Positions 1 through 9,307 of a stretch of 64,000 nt of DNA are shown here, piece after piece. The stretch's first letter is position 1. The number at the start of each line of letters is the position of its first letter. The translations under genes and the position numbers were made by a program. The notes below the pieces were generated by a model. The model was given only the letters and a program-made list of their open reading frames with translations, did no database searches and was not told the origin of the DNA. Source of the stretch: Acidobacteriaceae bacterium (GTDB lineage: Bacteria > Acidobacteriota > Terriglobia > Bryobacterales > Bryobacteraceae); assembly GCA_019233755.1 (NCBI GenBank), contig JAFAMD010000001.1, positions 1-64,000 of the forward strand, given 5' to 3'.

Positions 1-563
1 CCGATGGCTGGAAAGTTCTTTCCAATCCGGCTGTAAAAGAACGGGATCTCCGCACTCGGGGAAAGAGCCTCAATGTCGCCCAGTTTCCCGAGCAGGTGCA
101 GGGCGCCTGACGCGCGCACCAGCCGCTGTAAGCCCGTCGCCTGGTAGGCAAAGAGGCCGGCGCCTGCGATTTGGAGGGCAATCCGGGAAGGAAGAAGTTT
201 GTCGAAAATCAACCGTCGGCCCAGGCGTCCCGACCACCCGGGCTTCTCCTGCCCCCGAATCTGCGCGCGGGCTGCTTCGATCATCCGGCCGTAAGGTACG
301 CCGGACGGGCAGGCGGATTCGCAACCGCGGCAAGCCAGGCACAAATCCAGGTGCTCGACGTACTCGGGCGTCATCGGCGCGCCGTTCGCCACCTGGTTCA
401 TCTGGTAGATACGGCCGCGCGGCGAATCCATCTCCACGCCCAATTCGCGATAGGTCGGACAAGCGTTGAGGCAGAGCCCGCAGTGAACGCACTTGTCCAG
501 GTCGGCTTGCGCCGGACCGGCTGCGTGCTCGCCCACTACCGGAAGGCTGCTAGAGACGGCCAT
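1..563 (-). CDS. glcF: Glycolate oxidase iron-sulfur subunit GlcF (3' end cut by window edge)
   Basis: This is the iron-sulfur subunit of the membrane-associated glycolate oxidase, which takes electrons from glycolate oxidation to glyoxylate. The frame reads from ATG at 563 and stays open to base 1, giving 187 residues. Two ferredoxin-type cysteine clusters are visible: CVHCGLCLNACPTYRELG near residue 25 and CLACRGCESACPSG near residue 72, the usual pair of 4Fe-4S sites in GlcF. The C-terminal cysteine-rich repeats lie beyond the window. Its start overlaps the glcE stop by 14 bases, so the two are translationally coupled. A 140-codon open frame inside it in another phase is only a shadow. Confidence 0.9.
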   Translation of the reverse strand, partial: MAVSSSLPVVGEHAAGPAQADLDKCVHCGLCLNACPTYRELGVEMDSPRGRIYQMNQVANGAPMTPEYVEHLDLCLACRGCESACPSGVPYGRMIEAARAQIRGQEKPGWSGRLGRRLIFDKLLPSRIALQIAGAGLFAYQATGLQRLVRASGALHLLGKLGDIEALSPSAEIPFFYSRIGKNFPAI

Positions 564-1710
564 ACAGGCGATAACGGTTCAGGAGGTTCTTTGGATCAAA
601 CATGCTTTTGATCTTTCTCATCATGGCAAAGCTCTCTGTCTCTGCCGAGCCCGTGCCGGCGAACCATAACTTCTTGCTGGCCCGAATCTCGTCGGGCGCC
701 CACTCCACGACCGCGCTCCAGCCCCCCTCAGTGGCGGCGCGCCGCACAAGGTGGGCACTCTCCCAGGAATGCAGATAGACGTACGACACACCGGAACCGG
801 CTCGCGAAACAACGGTGCCGGGCAGCTTGCGAAAGACGGAAGCCACTTCGCTCAGTGTCGTCGAAACCCGAATGACTATACCGCCGGGCGTCTGTCTCAG
901 GAACTCGGCCGGGAACTCACGCATCAGTGCCCAGAAATGCTGATCGTCTGCATCTCTCAATTCCTTGCTGCCGTGCAATTCTTTCGCGTACCTATCGAGT
1001 ACCTGGCGGCTTCCGCCCGCTCGTATCGCGAGTATGTATCCGCGTTGCTCGAAGTGCACCGCAGCCGGCGGCGAAAGGAGGTCGACAGCGATAGGCCGAA
1101 GCACGCTCCGCAGCAGCCAGTTCCGCTTGTCGATGGCAGGTTCGAGCGCATTGAACGAAAACAGAAAGGTGGAGGTGTGTTCCGGCATCGCGTGCAAGCG
1201 AAAATTGATGCTCGTCATCACGGCGAGCGTGCCGAAGCTACCGATCAGGAGCTTGCCCATATCGAGCCCGGCCACGTTTTTCACCACGATCCCGCCGCTC
1301 GAAATGATTTTTCCATTCAGCATGGCGAACTTCATGCCGATGACAAGGTCGCGCGGCGTCCCATAAAGCCGGCGCATCGCTCCACTGCTGTTGGCGGCAA
1401 TTACTCCGCCGACAGTTGCCTGTTCCGAGAAGGGCGGGTCGAGCGCGATCATCTGGCGATGGGACGCGAGCAGTTGCTGGAGCGCGGAAAACCGCATGCC
1501 CGCCTCTACGCTGATTGTCAGATCGTTCGGTTCATATTGCAGCACTCGATCGAGGCGCGTGGTGGAAATCGTTATGTCGGATGCCGGCACCGGGCCCGCC
1601 ATCAGCCGTTTCGAGTTGTTGCCGATGAGTGCAATCGTTCTTGAGGCTTCATCTGCCTCCTGCAAAACACGAGCCATATCTTCCGCCGACGCGGGCGTGA
1701 CGGGAACCAT
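550..1710 (-). CDS. glcE: Glycolate oxidase FAD-binding subunit GlcE
   Basis: A 386-residue FAD-binding (FAD_binding_4/PCMH fold) subunit of glycolate oxidase. The flavin-binding stretch is clear: a [12 protein letters not shown] motif near residue 100, then [13 protein letters not shown] and a [19 protein letters not shown] segment, which are the landmarks that separate GlcE from the larger GlcD. The C-terminal end RYRLYGRL sits on the first codons of glcF. The catalytic GlcD subunit is not next to it: the upstream neighbour is a divergent acyl-CoA dehydrogenase. glcD must therefore be beyond glcF or elsewhere. Start ATG at 1710; no better downstream start. Confidence 0.9.
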   Translation of the reverse strand: MVPVTPASAEDMARVLQEADEASRTIALIGNNSKRLMAGPVPASDITISTTRLDRVLQYEPNDLTISVEAGMRFSALQQLLASHRQMIALDPPFSEQATVGGVIAANSSGAMRRLYGTPRDLVIGMKFAMLNGKIISSGGIVVKNVAGLDMGKLLIGSFGTLAVMTSINFRLHAMPEHTSTFLFSFNALEPAIDKRNWLLRSVLRPIAVDLLSPPAAVHFEQRGYILAIRAGGSRQVLDRYAKELHGSKELRDADDQHFWALMREFPAEFLRQTPGGIVIRVSTTLSEVASVFRKLPGTVVSRAGSGVSYVYLHSWESAHLVRRAATEGGWSAVVEWAPDEIRASKKLWFAGTGSAETESFAMMRKIKSMFDPKNLLNRYRLYGRL

Positions 1711-1845
1711 GTGTATCCATTCTCGACGATGAAGAAAAATGCGCCGGATGGTAAGCTGGCGACAGACTCCGAAGGTCTTCTGGCGCCCGTTTTACCGAGA
1801 CGCGCCGGAGGGGGAACGTGTCGTCTAACCGGGCGAAAAACATCT

Positions 1846-2988
1846 ATGGACTTCGAATATTCAACGGAGCAGATAGAACTCCGCAAGGCGGTTCGCGAGT
1901 TTACAGAGGGCGAGATCGCGCCGCATGTTCTCGAGTGGGATGAGAACCAGATTTTCCCGCTCGAGGTAATCAAGAAGGCCGGTCAGTTGGGTCTCATGGG
2001 GGCGATTTTCCCTGAGGAGTATGGCGGCGCGGGGCTCGGTTATGTGGATTACGCCATCATCATCGAGGAACTGGCGCGCGTGGACCCCAGCGTCGCGCTG
2101 ATCGTGGCCGCGCACAACTCGCTCTGCACGAATCATATTTACCTCGCCGGCAATCAGGAACAGCGCCAGAAGTACATTCCCAAGCTGGCGGGTGCCGAGT
2201 GGATCGGCTGCTGGTCGTTGACCGAACCGGAAGCAGGTTCGGATGCCGCTGGCACGCGCTCCACGGCGGCATTGAAAGATGGTCACTGGACACTAAATGG
2301 CGGCAAGACCTTTACTACCAACGCACACTATGCGGACGTTTGCGTCGCCATGGCTGTCACGGATCGGGCCGCCTCGCAGCATGGCATCTCGGCATTCATC
2401 CTGGAAAAGGGGACGCCTGGCTTTAGTGTTGGCAAAAAAGAGAACAAGCTGGGCATGCGGGCCAGCGCAACCGGCGAAGTCCTTTTCACCGAATGCGCGC
2501 TGCCGGAATCGCAATTGCTCGGCAAGCGGGGGGAAGGATTTGTCGACAGCCTGCGGATTCTCGATGGCGGGCGCATCTCGATTGCTGCACTCGCGGTGGG
2601 CATCGCGCAGGGCGCCTATGACGCGGCTCTGAAATATTCGAAGCAGCGCAAGCAGTTTGGACGCTTCATCTCCGAGTTCCAGGCGATTCAACACAAGCTG
2701 GCCGATATGGCCACCGACATTGAGGCGGCGCGCTGGCTGGTGTACGCGGCCGGGACACGCAAAGATGCCGGTAATCGTGTCACGCGCGAATCCGCCATGG
2801 CCAAGCTGTTTGCATCTGAAATGGCTGTAAAGGTGGCGGATGCAGCGCTGCAGATCCACGGCGGATACGGCTTCATCAAGGACTACCCGGTGGAAAAGTT
2901 CTATCGGGATGTGAAGCTGTGCACTATCGGTGAAGGCACGAGCGAGATCCAGCGTCTGGTGATCGCGCGTCAACTGCTAAAAGAGTAG
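1846..2988 (+). CDS. Acyl-CoA dehydrogenase
   Basis: An FAD-dependent acyl-CoA dehydrogenase (380 residues, the usual family length) that introduces the alpha-beta double bond into a short or medium acyl-CoA. Family signatures are present: [16 protein letters not shown] (substrate/FAD loop), the [20 protein letters not shown] segment, and GEGTSEIQR near the C-terminus, where the Glu is the usual catalytic base. I chose ATG at 1846 (MDFEYSTEQ) because this is where family homology begins; the frame is open further upstream. The gene starts an operon with meaB and the methylmalonyl-CoA epimerase gene, which suggests branched-chain amino acid or propionyl-CoA catabolism. Substrate is not decided by sequence. 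Confidence 0.92.
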   Translation: MDFEYSTEQIELRKAVREFTEGEIAPHVLEWDENQIFPLEVIKKAGQLGLMGAIFPEEYGGAGLGYVDYAIIIEELARVDPSVALIVAAHNSLCTNHIYLAGNQEQRQKYIPKLAGAEWIGCWSLTEPEAGSDAAGTRSTAALKDGHWTLNGGKTFTTNAHYADVCVAMAVTDRAASQHGISAFILEKGTPGFSVGKKENKLGMRASATGEVLFTECALPESQLLGKRGEGFVDSLRILDGGRISIAALAVGIAQGAYDAALKYSKQRKQFGRFISEFQAIQHKLADMATDIEAARWLVYAAGTRKDAGNRVTRESAMAKLFASEMAVKVADAALQIHGGYGFIKDYPVEKFYRDVKLCTIGEGTSEIQRLVIARQLLKE

Positions 2989-2989
2989 A

Positions 2990-3928
2990 TTGGCGACTGA
3001 TTCCTTAGAGGCACTTCAACAGCGAATTGGAGCGGGCGATACCCGGGCACTGGCGCGCGCCGCCAGCCTGGTCGAAAGCCAATCGCAGGCAGGCAGGGAT
3101 CTGATCGCCGCGATGTTTCCGCAGACCGGGCGCACGCTGATAATTGGCATCACCGGACCCCCTGGAGCGGGTAAGAGCACGCTGGTCGATCAGTTGACTA
3201 AGGAACTTCGGAGCGAAGGTAAGACGGTCGGCGTCATCGCAGTAGACCCGAGCAGCCCCTTTTCCCACGGCGCCATTCTGGGTGACCGCATCCGTATGCA
3301 GGATCACCACTCGGACCCTGGAGTTTTCATCCGATCGATGGCGACACGAGGCAAATTGGGAGGCATTGCACAGGCGACGCTCGAGATGGCTCTGCTGCTC
3401 GATGCCGCCGGCCGTGATGTCGTGCTGATTGAGACCGTTGGCGTCGGACAGGACGAAATAGAGATCGCGCGACTGGCGGACGTGACCGTGCTGGTTCTGA
3501 TGCCGGGCATGGGAGATGACGTACAGGCCATTAAGGCCGGTGTAATGGAAATCGCGGACGTCTTCGCCATCAACAAGGCGGATCTTCCGGGCGCCGACCG
3601 GCTGGAACAGGAAATTCGGGCGATGCAGAGCCTGGCGGACGAAGGGGGGCGCGAGAATGCAGCTCCTGTGCGCCGGGTGGTCGCAAGCGAAGGACAGGGC
3701 GTTCGGGAGCTGTTGGCCGTGATCCGTTCGGCGTTCGAGAAGCGGGGGCGGCAGAATGCGCGAGCCGACGTCTGGGAGTTTCGTCTGCGGGAAATCCTGC
3801 GCGACAACCTGCTCGAAGGTCTTTCCGACGAAGCAGTGAGCGGGCACGCGAAATGCGTTGCGGCGAAAATGGAAGATCCGTACGGCGCCGTTCATGCGCT
3901 GCGTGCGGAATTGTTGGCGCAAACGTAA
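2990..3928 (+). CDS. meaB: MeaB/ArgK-type G-protein chaperone of methylmalonyl-CoA mutase
   Basis: A SIMIBI-class GTPase of the MeaB (MMAA/ArgK) family, 312 residues, which loads and protects the adenosylcobalamin cofactor of methylmalonyl-CoA mutase. The P-loop GPPGAGKST is at residues 56-64. The switch region VAVDPSSPFSHGAILGDRIRM lies just after (read as two parts around the DPSSPF motif), and NKAD is the base-recognition motif. It begins with TTG one base after the dehydrogenase stop, with AAGAG upstream as ribosome site. Methylmalonyl-CoA mutase itself is not in the window, but the epimerase gene follows 4 bases later, supporting the pathway. Confidence 0.92.
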   Translation: MATDSLEALQQRIGAGDTRALARAASLVESQSQAGRDLIAAMFPQTGRTLIIGITGPPGAGKSTLVDQLTKELRSEGKTVGVIAVDPSSPFSHGAILGDRIRMQDHHSDPGVFIRSMATRGKLGGIAQATLEMALLLDAAGRDVVLIETVGVGQDEIEIARLADVTVLVLMPGMGDDVQAIKAGVMEIADVFAINKADLPGADRLEQEIRAMQSLADEGGRENAAPVRRVVASEGQGVRELLAVIRSAFEKRGRQNARADVWEFRLREILRDNLLEGLSDEAVSGHAKCVAAKMEDPYGAVHALRAELLAQT

Positions 3929-3932
3929 AGCT

Positions 3933-4340
3933 ATGGCCGCGGAGATCGATCACCTGGGAATTGCCGTCCGCACTCTGGAGGAGGCGCTGCGCTTCTACGA
4001 GGGGATCCTCGGTATGGAAGTGACCGGCCGCGAGACGGTCGAAGTGGAGGGCGTGAAGGTAGCGATGCTGCCGGCTGGAGCCGGGGCGGACGCCGCGCGC
4101 ATTGAGCTGCTCGAAGCCACAGATGAAAACTCAACCATCGCGAAGTTCATCGAGAAGCGTGGACCGGGATTGCATCACATCGCCTTGCGCGTGGATGATC
4201 TCAGTGCCGCAGTGGACCGGCTGAGGAGTGAGGGCGCGCGGCTTTTGAACGAGCCGCGTCCGGGCGCGGGCGGACATATTTATGTTTTCGTGCATCCGTC
4301 GGCAACGGGCGGCGTGCTTTTGGAACTTATACAGAAATAG
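3933..4340 (+). CDS. mce: Methylmalonyl-CoA epimerase
   Basis: A vicinal-oxygen-chelate (glyoxalase fold) protein of 135 residues that interconverts the (S) and (R) forms of methylmalonyl-CoA. The sequence opens EIDHLGIAV with the first metal-binding His at residue 7. The GPGLHHIALRVDD motif contains the second His (residues 81-82), and the C-terminal LLELIQK carries the Glu ligand at 131. I chose ATG at 3933, four bases after the meaB stop, since the open frame upstream overlaps meaB and lacks homology. With MeaB and an acyl-CoA dehydrogenase it forms a propionyl-CoA-to-succinyl-CoA module whose mutase is elsewhere. Confidence 0.92.
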   Translation: MAAEIDHLGIAVRTLEEALRFYEGILGMEVTGRETVEVEGVKVAMLPAGAGADAARIELLEATDENSTIAKFIEKRGPGLHHIALRVDDLSAAVDRLRSEGARLLNEPRPGAGGHIYVFVHPSATGGVLLELIQK

Positions 4341-4358
4341 AAAGAGAGAAAAACCTTT

Positions 4359-5228
4359 TTGCAAAGAAGAGCAGAAATCGGCATCATCGGCGGGAGCGGC
4401 CTGTATCACATGCCGGGGTTTGAAGCGCACGATGAGGTGCACCTGGAAACTCCGTTCGGCGATCCCTCGGATGCCTACATCGTGGGCAAACTGGAGGGCA
4501 AAGACGTAGCGTTCTTGTCGCGGCATGGGCGCGGACATCGGATTTCTCCATCGGAACTGAATTTCCGGGCAAACATCTACGGCATGAAAATGCTGGGCGT
4601 GGAGCGCATCCTTTCGCTCAGCGCGGTGGGTTCGCTCAAACAGGAGCATGCCCCGCTCGATTTCGTCATCCCCGATCAATTTTTCGACCGTACCAAGGGG
4701 CGCGCGTCCACCTTCTTTGGCGAGGGCGTGGTGGCACACATCAGTTTTGCCGACCCGGTCTGCCCGCAACTGACGAAGGCGGCGCATACGGCTGCGGCGC
4801 AGGTCGGCATCAACAGCAAGCTGGGCGGCACGTACCTGTGCATGGAAGGTCCGGCCTTTTCGACGCGCGCGGAATCGAATGTATACCGCAGTTGGGGCAT
4901 GGACGTGATTGGTATGACGAACCTCACGGAGGCCAAGCTAGCTCGGGAAGCCGAGATCTGCTACGTAACCGTTGCCATGGTGACCGACTATGACTGCTGG
5001 CACGACGAACACGATGCAGTGACGGTTGAGCAGATCATCCAGAATTTGAATCAGAACGGTGAAAATGCGTGCGCGCTGGTGCGGCACATGGTGCAGACAC
5101 TTGCGCCCGCAAGAACCTGCAAGTGCGGCTCGGCATTGAAGCATGCGATCATCACCGACCGGGCAAAGATTCCCGCCGAAGCGAAGCAAAAACTAGGATT
5201 GCTGATTGGCAAGTATATCGGCGAGTGA
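4359..5228 (+). CDS. mtnP: S-methyl-5'-thioadenosine phosphorylase
   Basis: Phosphorolytic cleavage of methylthioadenosine to methylthioribose-1-phosphate and adenine, in methionine salvage. The 289-residue protein is full length for the PNP/MTAP family 2. It begins IGIIGGSGLYHMPGF, has the SRHGRGHRISPSELNFRAN phosphate/base region (an RHGxGH motif), and the MEGPAFSTRAES and MTNLTEAKLARE motifs. The start is TTG at 4359, preceded by AAAGAGAG at good spacing and 18 bases after the epimerase stop. Its 3' end overlaps the next gene by 23 bases. Placement inside an acyl-CoA operon is a genomic convenience rather than a pathway link I can defend. Confidence 0.93.
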   Translation: MQRRAEIGIIGGSGLYHMPGFEAHDEVHLETPFGDPSDAYIVGKLEGKDVAFLSRHGRGHRISPSELNFRANIYGMKMLGVERILSLSAVGSLKQEHAPLDFVIPDQFFDRTKGRASTFFGEGVVAHISFADPVCPQLTKAAHTAAAQVGINSKLGGTYLCMEGPAFSTRAESNVYRSWGMDVIGMTNLTEAKLAREAEICYVTVAMVTDYDCWHDEHDAVTVEQIIQNLNQNGENACALVRHMVQTLAPARTCKCGSALKHAIITDRAKIPAEAKQKLGLLIGKYIGE

Positions 5229-6447
5229 ACTGGCTCGAGAGATTCTCGATGCCTGCCTGAAAGACGGCACCTGGCCGGCGCGCGCTCTCGACGATCTGAT
5301 CGAGCGCGCACTCGATGAGGAAGATCCGTTCGTTGCGACGGCAGCCACGCGCGCATTGTTTGGAATCGTGGTGGAGCGTCTTGCCGATCTTTTTGAACCG
5401 GCGCTTTGCGACGTCTACGCACGCTTGTTTTCGCACGTGATTGCCAGAGCCCTGCCCGAATATGACTTCGATGAGCTGCTGCTGCGGTATCGGCGCATCC
5501 GGCAGGTGCGGCCTTTCCAGGGCGGAGAAGTGCGGCGAGTGTTCGTGCTGTCCCGGGTTACGCTGGGCGCCGATGTTGCCGTCACCAGCGTCGCGCTGGC
5601 GGCTGCGAAAGAGCGATTTCCCGATGCGGAGATCTGCCTGGTCGGGCCGGCGAAGAACGCCGAGATGTTTGCCGCCGACCCGAGGATCACGCCGCTTGGC
5701 GTGATGTATGGACGGTCGAGCCTGCTGCGCGACCGGCTGTTGGCCGCGGCGGAGTTGCAGGTTGCGGTGGAAGAGCTCGGCTCGGTTGTGATTGATCCTG
5801 ATTCGCGGCTGACTCAATTAGGGCTGATTCCGATTTGCGACGATGCCCGTTACTTCTTTTTCGAAAGCAGGGCTTTCGGCGGTGAACTGGAAACGGCGTT
5901 GCCGGTCCTCACCGCGGAATGGCTCAAAGAAGTATTCGACATTGAGAACGTGCAGCCGTACGTTGCGCCCCAACCGCAAGCGAAAATCGCCGATATCACG
6001 GTGAGTCTGGGCGTCGGCGAGAACGCGAACAAGCGGATTGATGACGAGTTCGAGTATGAAGTGGTCTCGGCTCTGCTGCGCCAGAATCGTCCGATTCTGC
6101 TGGATCGAGGCGCGGGGGGGGAAGAGGGCGCGCGAGTGGACGCACTGGTCGAACGGCTCGGCGCTCCCGCCCAACTGCTTGTACATGACGGCAGCTACGC
6201 TTCATTTGCGAGCCACATACTGCAGAGCAGGCTTTACGTGGGCTACGATTCCGCGGGACAGCACGTTGCGGCAGCGGCTGGCGTGCCGCTGGTGTCAGTC
6301 TTCAAAGGGTACGCTTGCGAGAGAATGTTTGCGCGCTGGCGACCGGCGGCGCCCAACGCGCGCGTTGTGGCCGTGAACAATGGCGACTGGTCCACGGCTC
6401 TCACGCAAACGTTACAGGCTATTGAGGCGGCGGTGGCGGAGCAGTAG
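5206..6447 (+). CDS. Glycosyltransferase family 9-like protein
   Basis: A 413-residue protein whose second half resembles heptosyltransferases of family GT9. The N-terminal third is helical and unassigned (residues 1-105). A Rossmann-like segment RRVFVLSRVTLGADVAVTS starts the N-domain near residue 108. The stretch YVGYDSAGQHVAAAAGVPLVSVFKG near residue 345 corresponds to the donor-binding DTGPMHLAAALG-type motif, with D-S-A in place of D-T-G. The start is TTG at 5206, inside the 3' end of mtnP, so it is probably coupled to it. Sugar donor and acceptor cannot be read from sequence; an envelope polysaccharide role is an inference. Its end overlaps the convergent downstream gene. Confidence 0.65.
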   Translation: MASISASELAREILDACLKDGTWPARALDDLIERALDEEDPFVATAATRALFGIVVERLADLFEPALCDVYARLFSHVIARALPEYDFDELLLRYRRIRQVRPFQGGEVRRVFVLSRVTLGADVAVTSVALAAAKERFPDAEICLVGPAKNAEMFAADPRITPLGVMYGRSSLLRDRLLAAAELQVAVEELGSVVIDPDSRLTQLGLIPICDDARYFFFESRAFGGELETALPVLTAEWLKEVFDIENVQPYVAPQPQAKIADITVSLGVGENANKRIDDEFEYEVVSALLRQNRPILLDRGAGGEEGARVDALVERLGAPAQLLVHDGSYASFASHILQSRLYVGYDSAGQHVAAAAGVPLVSVFKGYACERMFARWRPAAPNARVVAVNNGDWSTALTQTLQAIEAAVAEQ

Positions 6448-7726
6448 GAAGCGACCAGGGATTCGAGTCGGACGGCTTCGGTTTGATCTCCGCCGGCTTT
6501 GCCGGTGCGGCTTGCGGCTGCGGTTTTGGAGTGTTTGGGCTCGGCGCCGCCGTGGCCGGCTGCTCGTCGGTCTTGCTCGAATCGAGCGGGGCCGGTGGAG
6601 GCGCGGTGGGATCCATGTCGTATGTGATGGTGGATTCCGTACCGAACTTGCGGTAATCGCGGAACTCGATCTCGTTTTTCGATCTCTGGCGGCCGGCGGT
6701 CATGAGCAGCAAGGCGCGCAGAGGCAAGACAAATTGCTGGCCGCTGATATTCACCAGGTCGTAATCGAGTATCTCGCTTGTCTCCTGTACCGGAAAACTG
6801 CGCGGGACGTCGACCGCCATAAACTTGATGCGGTCAATCTCGCCGGTATTCGGATCCGCATACACGAGTCCCTTGTAAGCCGTCACGATGCGTTGCTCGT
6901 AACCTTCGCCATCCCCGCCGTAGGAGATCGTGTAACTCGAATGGCCGCTGTCGATGAAGTAGTTGAAGACGGCCATCCGGCGGCCGCGCAGCGTGCCCCA
7001 GTGATCCCAGCCGAATTCGGCCTGGCTCTTCGGCTCAAAAATGCTGCGCATCATGCCCGCGAATTCGCCCGTGGACCTCGCGCCGCCTCCGCCGATACCA
7101 CCCATATCGGTATCGACAATTTTGCCGTTAACGGAGTACACCTTGTACTTTTCTTCGCCCTCGTTGTAGCTGACCTTGGCCAATACCGTGCCAATACTGC
7201 GGTAGCTTTGCCCGGCATTCGGATCGATGTAGCGGCGGTCCACCCGGACGCAGATATAGTTCGGGAGGCTCTGTTCATACGACATCGCATACTGCCGCAT
7301 GGAATCGAGGATCTCCTGCTGCTTCACTGAATTCGGCGGCGGAATAGGCGCGGGCGCCGCGCTTAGAGTTGCGGTAGGCGGGGCGGAAGAGAGCGTGTTG
7401 TCCGGCGCGGTAGCAGGCGAATAGGTCGCGTCGCGCCCGGACGGCTTCATATTCGCCGTTTGATCCCTCAGCTCCTGCAGTGCCTGGACAGTCTTGGGGC
7501 CTGCGCCTTGCGCCTCCAGATCGGTTATCGTCTTGTCGGTCAGCTTCTCGCTCAGCGAGATCTTTTTGATATAAGCCGCGATTTGCTTGTCGGTGTGTTG
7601 CTGGAGGGCGAGTTCAGAGCGAACGAAATCAGCGAGTTGCTCCACATTCATCTGCATCTGAGCCTGCAACGCCACACCGAGACACAAAACGAGCAGGCAA
7701 AGACGACCCTTCATATTCAACATCAT
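6419..7726 (-). CDS. Secreted protein of unknown function, Pro-rich C-terminus
   Basis: An exported protein I cannot assign to a named family. After a short start region comes a signal peptide (KGRLCLLVLCLGVALQAQ). A helical segment of about 60 residues rich in Gln, Lys and Leu follows, then a Pro/Ala linker, and a beta-rich core beginning PNYICVRVDRRYIDP. The last 60 residues are Pro, Ala and Lys rich and end in a polyproline run, as often seen in acidobacterial periplasmic proteins. Starts ATG 7726, ATG 7723 and ATG 7714 are all possible; none has a clear Shine-Dalgarno sequence. The DUF3108 gene lies immediately upstream on the same strand, so both may serve the envelope. Confidence 0.6.
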   Translation of the reverse strand: MMLNMKGRLCLLVLCLGVALQAQMQMNVEQLADFVRSELALQQHTDKQIAAYIKKISLSEKLTDKTITDLEAQGAGPKTVQALQELRDQTANMKPSGRDATYSPATAPDNTLSSAPPTATLSAAPAPIPPPNSVKQQEILDSMRQYAMSYEQSLPNYICVRVDRRYIDPNAGQSYRSIGTVLAKVSYNEGEEKYKVYSVNGKIVDTDMGGIGGGGARSTGEFAGMMRSIFEPKSQAEFGWDHWGTLRGRRMAVFNYFIDSGHSSYTISYGGDGEGYEQRIVTAYKGLVYADPNTGEIDRIKFMAVDVPRSFPVQETSEILDYDLVNISGQQFVLPLRALLLMTAGRQRSKNEIEFRDYRKFGTESTITYDMDPTAPPPAPLDSSKTDEQPATAAPSPNTPKPQPQAAPAKPAEIKPKPSDSNPWSLPTAPPPPPQ

Positions 7727-7771
7727 GACGTTCGACAACAAGGCAAGGTTGCGGAGGCGCCCGCTTCAGCG

Positions 7772-8551
7772 CTAGAGCCTTTCTTTCTTCTCCAACTCTA
7801 CGGTGATGGTGCCGATCGGAAAACCCATCTGCATCCGAAACTGTACCGGCAAACGCTCAGCATCATCCGTCAACCAGATGAACAGGCGGCCTTTCCGTTT
7901 ATACAGAACATTGTCGAACAAAAATGCCTCGTACCGCACGGTGGCGTAGCTTTTCCCGCTAACTGTAATGTTTTCTTTTCCTTGCGCCTGCACTTTCGCG
8001 TAGGCCATCTTCTTGCCGTCGGTTATCGGCAAGGTAACAGTCTGCCCGGGTTCGATGCTCACCAGCCGCATTGCGGTAAAAGCACCGGTAATTTCATATG
8101 TACAAGGAGCGATATCGAGCTGCTTCTTTGCCGTCGTGTTCCTGACGAGATCACGCTCGTCGTAGTCCACCTTGTGGCGCGGGTTGTCGAAGGTCAGGCT
8201 GGTCTGGAGGTGCTTTTTGCCTTCCTGAGCGTCGAGGAAGGCGTTCGCTCCACAAAACCGGTCGCTGGTCGACGCTCTATAGCTGTCGGCGACTCTGTAC
8301 AAGCGGGAGACCAGGCCAGCGCTGGCCAGGTTCAAACTGATATTCCAGGCTTGGGGATTGCTTCGCTTGAGCTCGACAACGGCCTCGCCGGCGGCAAGCA
8401 TCCGCCATTCCACGCTATAGGTCAACCTCTCGGGGTAGGGGAATTGGGGATCGTTGGCGAGTTGCCCGGCGGGAGCGAACGAACTGAAAGAAAGCAGTAG
8501 TAAAGAAGAGACGACGCCTGCAAAACGCTGGAGGGTGCCGGAGCGGTTCAT
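7772..8551 (-). CDS. DUF3108 domain secreted protein
   Basis: A 259-residue exported protein with an N-terminal signal peptide (hydrophobic VVSSLLLLSFSSFAPAG). The remainder fits DUF3108: it opens FPYPERLTYSVEWRMLAAGEAVVEL, read here as two adjacent blocks around the TYSVEW motif, continues through SRLYRVADSYRA, and ends FPIGTITVELEKKE. The family is periplasmic and of unknown biochemical role. Members are often found near envelope genes. It starts at ATG 8551, 123 bases downstream of the response regulator stop, and is followed on the same strand by another secreted protein. Confidence 0.75.
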   Translation of the reverse strand: MNRSGTLQRFAGVVSSLLLLSFSSFAPAGQLANDPQFPYPERLTYSVEWRMLAAGEAVVELKRSNPQAWNISLNLASAGLVSRLYRVADSYRASTSDRFCGANAFLDAQEGKKHLQTSLTFDNPRHKVDYDERDLVRNTTAKKQLDIAPCTYEITGAFTAMRLVSIEPGQTVTLPITDGKKMAYAKVQAQGKENITVSGKSYATVRYEAFLFDNVLYKRKGRLFIWLTDDAERLPVQFRMQMGFPIGTITVELEKKERL

Positions 8552-8674
8552 TCAATATGCACGTTATTTGAGTATTTGTCTCGCCCATAGAGGGGGCTCA
8601 TGGACTCATCCAAGTTTCGCAGACGCGCTTCGTTACAGCAACGTTGCAAACTCCTGCGCCTTCGCCGGGCAGCT

Positions 8675-9307
8675 TCAGAAATCGATGGACGAAAGTATTT
8701 CCGACGGCTTGCGATGGAAAGCGTGGCAAATGGCAAGCAGGCTTTCGATGCTCGGAAGATTGGCCCCGCGCTCGATGGAGCTGATTTGTGAAACGCTGAG
8801 CTTGGTCGCGGCTGCAAGATCCTTGAGCGACCAGCTGCGTTCGACGCGCAGCAGTTTGATTCTGTGGCCGAGGCGTTCGCGCAGCCGATCCTGCGGCGCC
8901 TTGCCCAGGCTGAACTGCTCGATGGCGTTCGCGAGAGTCTGGCGGAGCTGGGCGAGAGAGAACGGCTTGGCGAGATAGTCGAAGACGCGCAGCTTGAACG
9001 TCGCGCGCATGCTTTCGAGAGACGGATAGCCTGTGATGATGATGATGCAGAGCTCGGGCCAGCGGGTGAGCAGATGCTCTATGACTTCTTCTCCGCTGAT
9101 AGTGCCCATTTTCATGTCCAGGAGAACGATGTCAGGCACCTGCGTCTCCGCCGATGCGAACAAGTCTTGAGGCTGCGCGAAAGTTCTGACCGTGAAACTT
9201 CCCTCGTCGCCCAGCAGGTCTTCGATGTAATTACGGAAATCCAGATCGTCGTCGAGGACAGCAATGTCTACTGTTCCCGCGGCGGCGATGGTTGTTTCTT
9301 CACTCAT
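8675..9307 (-). CDS. Response regulator with receiver and XRE-type helix-turn-helix
   Basis: A 210-residue regulator. Residues 14-130 form a receiver domain: acidic residues D19-D21 after the first strand, phosphoacceptor D64 in DIVLLDMKMG, T92 in IITGYP and K114 in YLAKPF. Residues 147-205 are not an OmpR, NarL or Fis output domain but a Cro/C1 (XRE) helix-turn-helix, with LAAATKLSVSQISSIERG as the recognition unit. It lies downstream of its kinase, with a 4-base overlap, so it is almost surely the cognate partner. REC followed by XRE is uncommon. Targets may include the ABC exporter gene upstream in the same cluster. Confidence 0.88.
   Translation of the reverse strand: MSEETTIAAAGTVDIAVLDDDLDFRNYIEDLLGDEGSFTVRTFAQPQDLFASAETQVPDIVLLDMKMGTISGEEVIEHLLTRWPELCIIIITGYPSLESMRATFKLRVFDYLAKPFSLAQLRQTLANAIEQFSLGKAPQDRLRERLGHRIKLLRVERSWSLKDLAAATKLSVSQISSIERGANLPSIESLLAICHAFHRKPSEILSSIDF

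Noticed and set aside
751..1644. Long plus-strand frame of 297 codons
   Set aside because: Entirely antisense to glcE, whose protein has clear FAD-binding motifs; the plus-strand translation has no family features.
3005..3922. Minus-strand frame of 305 codons
   Set aside because: Antisense to meaB over almost its full length; no recognisable motif.
6380..8500. Plus-strand frames of 316 and 346 codons
   Set aside because: Antisense to the secreted protein and the DUF3108 gene. Their translations are rich in Arg and His, typical of shadow frames in high-GC DNA.
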